Virus record (IMG/VR): IMGVR_UViG_3300042397_000547
Span: 1-33,723 of that record
Reading direction: 5' to 3' (one strand)
Length of the DNA stretch: 33,723 bases
From: a virus
Shown piece by piece: positions 28,966-33,723 of the stretch; position 1 is the first letter of the stretch; every line of letters starts with the position of its first letter. Position numbers and translations under genes: made by a program. A model generated the notes under the pieces. It made no database searches, was not told where the DNA came from, and saw nothing but the letters and a program-made list of their open reading frames with translations.

Positions 28966-31232
28966 TATTGAACTCCGATGATTTTGCCGTCAGCTCCACG
29001 AACTACAGTTTTAGGTCTGCTATGTTGTGCATTAATAGTATCTACTAAGGCAGAAATAGCTTGTGCCATTTGCATATTACCTTGTCCGATAGCATCGGCA
29101 ATAGGTTGCATTGGGGATTCCATTGACTTAGCCATGTCTTGCTCAGTCATGTAAGCCATAGTTCCATCAGATTCATCAGCACCAATACGAGCTACTTCAA
29201 TCTTTGCACCGTTGTTAATATGGGCGAGAAGCACTTGGGTATTGCGCTCAGTCATCATCTTCATCTGAGCTACCTTCATTTCCATGTCTCGGTTCATAGC
29301 GTTGCGTTGTTCTTCCAACTGGAACTTGAGCTGATTTTCTTGAGCTTGGTATTCTTGCTTGGCTTGCTCAATTTGGATAGCATTTTGCATCTTCATTTGC
29401 TCTAACTGAGCCTGATTCTGCATCTTAGCTTGCTCAAGTTGAGCTTGCATTTGAAGCTTCTGCATTTCAGGAGTAGGTTGCTTAGGCTGACCTTTGGTAG
29501 ATTCATACTGCTTACGCAATTCGTCTGCTGTTTGGTCAATAATGCCTTCCAACTGTTTGCCAGCTTTGAACGCTGTAACGCCAAATTTAAGCATTTCGCA
29601 TAGCATTGGTGTCAACTCAGGGTTTGCATTTGCAGCAGGTAGGGCTGTTTGCATAAAGCTTCCAACTGCAGCCAAGAAAGCGATACGGTCTGACTTTTCT
29701 TGTTGCTCATCCTGATAAATCATGGAATCGCTAGTTACTTCAATACGGAAGTTCTTAGAAGCTTGGTCACGCAATAAGGCGATAGCTTGTGGAATTAGCT
29801 GCTTATCTTCATTAGATAACTGCATTGCACCGCTAATCTGTACCAAAGTCTCATCGGTAAACTGGTTACAAATGATTTGCGCTTTGATGGATAACAAGCT
29901 GGTAGCAAAGTCTACAACTGCGTGCTGCATGGTCTTTAAACGACCAGAAGCATTGTTAGACTTAATAATCTGCGCGCCCAATGTTTCATTAGGGTCAGAC
30001 TGACCACGCTGAATATCGGCAATACCCATTAACTCATAGATTTGACCCTTAACTTGGTCCATTGCTTGATAGCATTGAGCCAAAGCCATAGCAAATGGAG
30101 TGATGTCAACTAGGTCAATAGCACCTTTCATGCCTTGCTTTTCAGCAAAAGCCATCCAGTTATCCACAGGAATCAGGGTGTTGTTTTCGCCTTCAGAGAA
30201 CAAACGCTGCAACTCAGAGCTAGAAGCATCGTAAACACCACGCACTTTCAATGCGTTAATGAGTCCGTCAATACGGTCACATAAAGTATCCAGTTCCCTA
30301 GCTTGGTCTTGGTAAATGACAAAGTCAGGAATTGGCTCAAGACTGTCGGTAGTCAGAGTTGAGTACAAAGGCTTAGGACAAGGGAAGAAGCACTCTAATT
30401 GAAGTGGGTCATCACGCTCATCAATAATCTTGCCTAAAGACTTGGATAGCCACAGGACTTTACCTGTTTCTTTATCCCAAATCTCATAAATTACAGCTTC
30501 GTAAACGCCTTCCATCGGCTTATAAGAGTTCTTATCATCGGCTGGTTTGGTATCCAATGGAATCTTATAGCCCATTTCTTCACCAAAGCGCTCAACCAAT
30601 GCTGGGCGTGACATATAGACTTTACGCCAAACACAGGTAACTTCTTCCCATGTTCTTGCTCCTGGGGAATGTCCGAACTCTTTCCAATGGACATAATCGA
30701 CTGGAGCGCACTCGTACTCAATACGCTCTGGATTCTCATTTTCTTCACCTTCAGGTGTCTCTGCTTCATCTGAATCTTCGGTAACTTGGAAGCCATCGTC
30801 AGGTTCTCCTTCTACATCAGCTTCAAAATGAGGCTCGTAGCGAACCCAAGATACACCACGACCACCCAAAAGGCGGTCAAGAACTGCGTTATTCATGGCT
30901 GACTTGTAGTCACCGTAATGCTCAATCTCAAACTCAAGCGCACGCTCAAGCATCATTGAGGCTACACGACCTATTGGGTCATTGTCCCTAAACCTACGGC
31001 TAACATCAGGTCTAGGCAGTCTTGCAAAGATAGCTGGCTGAATAGTCTGTACATTGCTCCAGAGGATGTTGAAGCGAGCATTAGGATTTCTGTCGTATCT
31101 TGAATCATCTTTGTATTTCTTAACAATCCGTTCAACTCTAGCTTCCCAGCGCTTATATTGGCGCTCATAGGACACAATCGTTTTGTACCAATCCTCGTAT
31201 GAATGGTCTACAGTTGCTTTATCGTTTGCCAT
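28965..31232 (-). CDS. Portal protein (P22-type, large)
   Basis: A 755-residue protein of the length of large podovirus portals. N-terminal segments (DWYKTIVSYERQYKRWEARV, ARFNILWSNVQTIQPAIFAR) and LDRLLGGRGVSWVRYEPHFE are typical. An acidic segment lies near residues 138-170. The C-terminus (about 575-680) is a long Gln/Met-rich coiled coil (QMQAQLEQAKMQNQAQ, AIQIEQAKQEYQAQ), recalling the portal barrel. The dodecamer forms the DNA channel and binds the terminase, encoded just upstream. The start lacks special features; the end overlaps the fibre start in a TAATG junction. Confidence 0.85.
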   Translation of the reverse strand: MANDKATVDHSYEDWYKTIVSYERQYKRWEARVERIVKKYKDDSRYDRNPNARFNILWSNVQTIQPAIFARLPRPDVSRRFRDNDPIGRVASMMLERALEFEIEHYGDYKSAMNNAVLDRLLGGRGVSWVRYEPHFEADVEGEPDDGFQVTEDSDEAETPEGEENENPERIEYECAPVDYVHWKEFGHSPGARTWEEVTCVWRKVYMSRPALVERFGEEMGYKIPLDTKPADDKNSYKPMEGVYEAVIYEIWDKETGKVLWLSKSLGKIIDERDDPLQLECFFPCPKPLYSTLTTDSLEPIPDFVIYQDQARELDTLCDRIDGLINALKVRGVYDASSSELQRLFSEGENNTLIPVDNWMAFAEKQGMKGAIDLVDITPFAMALAQCYQAMDQVKGQIYELMGIADIQRGQSDPNETLGAQIIKSNNASGRLKTMQHAVVDFATSLLSIKAQIICNQFTDETLVQISGAMQLSNEDKQLIPQAIALLRDQASKNFRIEVTSDSMIYQDEQQEKSDRIAFLAAVGSFMQTALPAANANPELTPMLCEMLKFGVTAFKAGKQLEGIIDQTADELRKQYESTKGQPKQPTPEMQKLQMQAQLEQAKMQNQAQLEQMKMQNAIQIEQAKQEYQAQENQLKFQLEEQRNAMNRDMEMKVAQMKMMTERNTQVLLAHINNGAKIEVARIGADESDGTMAYMTEQDMAKSMESPMQPIADAIGQGNMQMAQAISALVDTINAQHSRPKTVVRGADGKIIGVQ

Positions 31233-31263
31233 GATGTTGCCCTAAATGTTGAAGATTTTGGCG

Positions 31264-31279
31264 AAATGTTAAGACATTT
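31264..31279. other. Small inverted repeat between terminase and portal
   Basis: AAATGT-TAAG-ACATTT forms a 6-bp AT-rich hairpin in the 56-bp gap between the large terminase and portal genes. It is weak as a terminator. It may be a protein-binding site or chance. Confidence 0.3.
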
Positions 31280-31288
31280 TACCTAATT

Positions 31289-32635
31289 CTAGTATCTTTG
31301 GTTCACTTTTGTCTTGGTTTCTTTCCACAAGTCATTAATCGTAACATCAGTTTTGCCAACGAATACTCCTCTGATTGGCTCATCTTTAGTCTTAATTTTG
31401 GCTTCATCTTTCCAAACGATAGACAAGTAACGGAACGCATCAGCACCATGTGATGTCCAGTCATGCCTTGGCTTATCTCTAAAGACTTTCTTGTCCTCAT
31501 CGTATTCACGCTGGTATTGGCGTAGACATTCAATGCCATCTTCGCACTTATGGTCAAACCAAGCTCTAGTTAAAGCTAGACGGCTTGCCTGAATACCGTC
31601 TTGTAACCCTAGATTTGGCACAATCCGTAATGATTTCATTGGCAGCTTATCGCCTAGTTGCTCAATGACTGAACGGTTAGAAGCTAAAGTCTTGGCTCTA
31701 GCATCATGTGGCAGGTAGTGATAGCCATATTCATAGCCTCGTTCCACTTCCCTAGATTGCACAATTCCAGCATAGAACGCTACTGGTTGACCATTTGAAT
31801 AATGGTAGTCCAATAGCCTGATTTCCCCATGTATGACTTGGAAGAACCATATAGCCGTATCGTCTGAGTAGCCCAAGTCCCATGCAGTATGAACCTTAAA
31901 CATAGGGTCATGTCTGACTTCGGTGATTCTGCCTTCATCGGTGAGCTGGCGCATTTCTTTACCGTAGAACGCTCCAAGAATGGCTGATTCAAAGTCACAT
32001 TCAAACTCTTGCAAGTATTGGTCTTGGCTCATCATCTTGGCAGCATCAGCCAATTCAGCCTCTGGCAATAGATGGGTTTGACTAGCTCTTAGTGTCTTGA
32101 CATACCAATCAGGGTCTTGGGTAGCATTGTTGTAGACATCCCAAAACTGGTTATGTCCTTTAGGCGTACCAATAAAGGTAGCCCATCCTTTACGGTCAGC
32201 CAATAATGGTCGAATGACAGCGCCCCAAATAGACGGTTTCATGTCTGCATACTCATCTAGCACTACGCCATCTAGGTAAAGTCCACGCATTGCATCAGGA
32301 TTATCAGCACCAAATAGCCTGATTCTGTTGCCATTGACCAGCTCTACCCATAGTTCTGAGACATTGTGATTTGTCCGAACAGGAGCAGAGAACTTCATTA
32401 GGTAATCCCAAGCAATAGTTTTAGCTTGAGCGTAGTAAGGAGCTACATAAGCATAGCGCCCATCTTGTTTACCTTCGGTTAATGCTCTGTAAATGACATC
32501 ATTCAGGCAACTGACTGTCTTGCCTGCTCGTCTATGGGCAATGATTACCGCCCAGCGCTGTTGTCTTTCATGAAAGTCTAAAAAGACTTCTCTAGGTTGG
32601 TAATCTAATTCTACTTCTTGGACTATTTCATCCAT
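31289..32635 (-). CDS. terL: Terminase large subunit
   Basis: A 448-residue packaging motor and nuclease. Walker A is AHRRAGKT (33-40), Walker B VVLDE (124-128), and the coupling motif GTPKG (156-160). The nuclease half has D253 in AWDLGYSDDTAIWF, D311 in LPHDA, and D399 in SHGADAFRY. All expected residues are present. It drives DNA into the prohead and cuts the genome at the end. It starts within an 8-bp overlap with the methyltransferase gene (ATGGATGA). Confidence 0.93.
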   Translation of the reverse strand: MDEIVQEVELDYQPREVFLDFHERQQRWAVIIAHRRAGKTVSCLNDVIYRALTEGKQDGRYAYVAPYYAQAKTIAWDYLMKFSAPVRTNHNVSELWVELVNGNRIRLFGADNPDAMRGLYLDGVVLDEYADMKPSIWGAVIRPLLADRKGWATFIGTPKGHNQFWDVYNNATQDPDWYVKTLRASQTHLLPEAELADAAKMMSQDQYLQEFECDFESAILGAFYGKEMRQLTDEGRITEVRHDPMFKVHTAWDLGYSDDTAIWFFQVIHGEIRLLDYHYSNGQPVAFYAGIVQSREVERGYEYGYHYLPHDARAKTLASNRSVIEQLGDKLPMKSLRIVPNLGLQDGIQASRLALTRAWFDHKCEDGIECLRQYQREYDEDKKVFRDKPRHDWTSHGADAFRYLSIVWKDEAKIKTKDEPIRGVFVGKTDVTINDLWKETKTKVNQRY

Positions 32636-33350
32636 ATATGCGTTTTGAGGCTATTTCAAAGTAATTAGGGTCTTGTTCAATACCTACGAATTTACGCCCT
32701 AAAGTCTTGCAAGCAACTCCAGTAGTGCCTGAACCCATGCAGTTATCAAGCACTATATCATTTTGATTTGTATAAGTTTTTACAAGGTATTCAAGCAAAT
32801 CTAATGGTTTTTGTGTTGGGTGCTGATTTTTTTGAGAAACTGAAGCAAATTTTTGAATACTTGTAGGGTATCTATAACCTGTGTCGGCGACTCTAGCTTT
32901 TTTAATGTTTCCTAAATATGGGCTAAATGTAGGATTTAATGTTTTTCTTTTATCTATTTTTGATTCATCAGCTTTAGTCATTACAGGATTGTATGTAATC
33001 TTACTGTTTGCAAATACAACAATATTTTCATGTATTTTCATTGGCATTATTTTGGCTGTAAAAAACCCTGTAGGTCTAGTTTTTTCCCAAATAAGCTCGT
33101 ATTTAAACCATTTTGTATTGCTCATTATTAATGCGCTAGTAAATGGCTGGCTACCAAACAATACTATTGCGCCATTGTCTTTAATAATGCGCTTGTATTG
33201 CGCCCAAAGTGGCTCAAAAGGTATTACGCTATCCCATTTACAGGCTGTAGTTCCATAAGGTAAATCGCAAATAATAGCGTCTATAGACTTATCAGGGATG
33301 GATTTCATTAATTCTAAGCAATCCCCTTGCATTAGCTTTATTTCTTCCAA
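32628..33350 (-). CDS. Beta-class DNA methyltransferase (N6-adenine or N4-cytosine)
   Basis: A 240-residue enzyme with motif IV DLPYGTT (29-35) ahead of motif X HPTQKP (177-182) and motif I LDNCMGSGTTGVAC (201-214), the beta-class order. DLPY is a variant of the DPPY catalytic motif of amino-methyltransferases. The SAM pocket continues with VGIEQDPNY. No restriction nuclease is adjacent, so it is an orphan methyltransferase that probably protects phage DNA or changes gene control. It lies between the two terminase genes, overlapping the small one by 13 bp and the large one by 8 bp. Confidence 0.9.
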   Translation of the reverse strand: MEEIKLMQGDCLELMKSIPDKSIDAIICDLPYGTTACKWDSVIPFEPLWAQYKRIIKDNGAIVLFGSQPFTSALIMSNTKWFKYELIWEKTRPTGFFTAKIMPMKIHENIVVFANSKITYNPVMTKADESKIDKRKTLNPTFSPYLGNIKKARVADTGYRYPTSIQKFASVSQKNQHPTQKPLDLLEYLVKTYTNQNDIVLDNCMGSGTTGVACKTLGRKFVGIEQDPNYFEIASKRIYG

Positions 33351-33670
33351 GATACCACCATGCGTACAGGTGCTTTGTCATCCCCTACAACTTCAGTCCT
33401 TGCAAGTTTAGGAACTGCGTACTCAACCATGTTTTGAACAATGTCACAAGCTTTACCCGGATTAGGCAAAACTATGTATTTTCCTGTCTCATCGTCTTTA
33501 AGCCCTTCAGCAGTGTTATAGAGCCATGTCTGAAGGAATGGTAGGTTAGCATCAAGTAGTGCTTTAACAGCCTCTCGTGCCTCTTGAGTGACCTTGTTAG
33601 GCACTCCTTTAGCCCTTCCACCTGTCTTAGGTCTACTTTTATCTACTTTAGAAGTTGCTTTAGTTGTCAT
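33338..33670 (-). CDS. terS: Terminase small subunit
   Basis: The start was placed at the ATG at 33670 (MTTKATSKVDKSRPKTGGRA); a TTG three codons earlier is less likely. The protein has 110 residues: a basic N-terminus with KTGGRAKGVPNKVTQEAREA (HTH region), a helical middle (VKALLDANLPFLQTWLYNTA), and a C-terminal VEYAVPKLARTEVVGDD followed by a strand, a layout I recognise in small terminases that bind packaging sites. It is first in the late operon, upstream of the methyltransferase and large terminase. Confidence 0.8.
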   Translation of the reverse strand: MTTKATSKVDKSRPKTGGRAKGVPNKVTQEAREAVKALLDANLPFLQTWLYNTAEGLKDDETGKYIVLPNPGKACDIVQNMVEYAVPKLARTEVVGDDKAPVRMVVSWKK

Positions 33671-33701
33671 ATCCGTCAAGTATTTGATTTCAATGGCTTT
33701 T

Positions 33702-33707
33702 ATTGTA
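33702..33707 (-). promoter_or_regulatory. Possible late promoter -10 box
   Basis: TACAAT on the minus strand lies 32 bp before the small terminase start. The -35 position would fall at the very end of the window, or across the junction if circular, and no good match is visible. A phage-modified polymerase could use it. Confidence 0.3.
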
Positions 33708-33723
33708 GCCTAAAAATTAAGCA

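Noticed and set aside
29139-30003. Rightward frames opposite the portal gene
   Set aside because: They are antisense shadows of the portal coding sequence with no start signals.
1-33723. Lysogeny module, CRISPR array, insertion sequences or terminal repeats
   Set aside because: No integrase, CI-type repressor, regular spaced repeats, transposase or matching ends were seen.

Overview
The window looks like an essentially complete genome, about 33.7 kb, of a podovirus-like tailed phage (class Caudoviricetes). The support is a terminase pair, a P22-type large portal, scaffold, major capsid, adaptor and nozzle tail proteins, internal virion proteins and fibres, with no tape-measure, sheath or long-tail tube genes. 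A spanin pair and a GH19 endolysin indicate a Gram-negative host. The AT-rich coding and gene mix resemble phages of freshwater proteobacteria, but that host guess is weak. Joining the right end of the window to the left end completes the cut-off gene at the left edge after two codons, so the sequence is probably a circular or circularly permuted genome opened at an arbitrary point. No integrase, CI repressor, tRNA, CRISPR array or insertion sequence was seen. Nothing longer than about 160 bp lacks a gene.

Left part (1-6102). A lone rightward gene (a SAM methyltransferase) faces a long leftward operon that begins at a promoter near 6160. This operon holds several small proteins, a recombination set (Sak/DUF1071 annealing protein, YqaJ exonuclease, an SSB-like protein, a Ref-like HNH protein and a RusA resolvase), a 2OG-Fe(II) oxygenase, a Dps-like DUF5856 protein, two small exported proteins (one a 42-aa cysteine-rich peptide) and a 26-aa membrane peptide. 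Gene junctions are very tight, with 4-bp or 8-bp start/stop overlaps.

Control and replication (6103-9136). A divergent control region with TAGGTG-type repeats separates the leftward operon from a rightward one. The rightward operon encodes a Cro/YdaS-like regulator, a DUF1376 replication protein, a DnaB-like helicase, a 47-aa protein resembling sigma-70 region 4, and several small unknowns. No polymerase or primase was recognised, so host enzymes are probably used. The rightward operon meets the late operon at 9134-9225, where three nested stems and a possible 7-bp pseudoknot suggest an undescribed structured RNA or terminator.

Late operon (33670 down to 9223, leftward). Its order is small terminase, a beta-class DNA methyltransferase, large terminase, portal, fibre, coiled-coil protein, GT9-like glycosyltransferase, zinc-motif protein, scaffold, major capsid, two further virion-associated proteins, adaptor, nozzle, a GNAT-like protein, a Q/N-rich protein with an S74 chaperone domain, internal virion proteins, a short fibre piece, a C1q-like fibre, and finally a lysis cluster. 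The lysis cluster contains holin-like membrane proteins, Rz, an Rz1 gene nested inside Rz, and the endolysin. Hairpins and terminators after the capsid genes probably adjust the amounts of each product.
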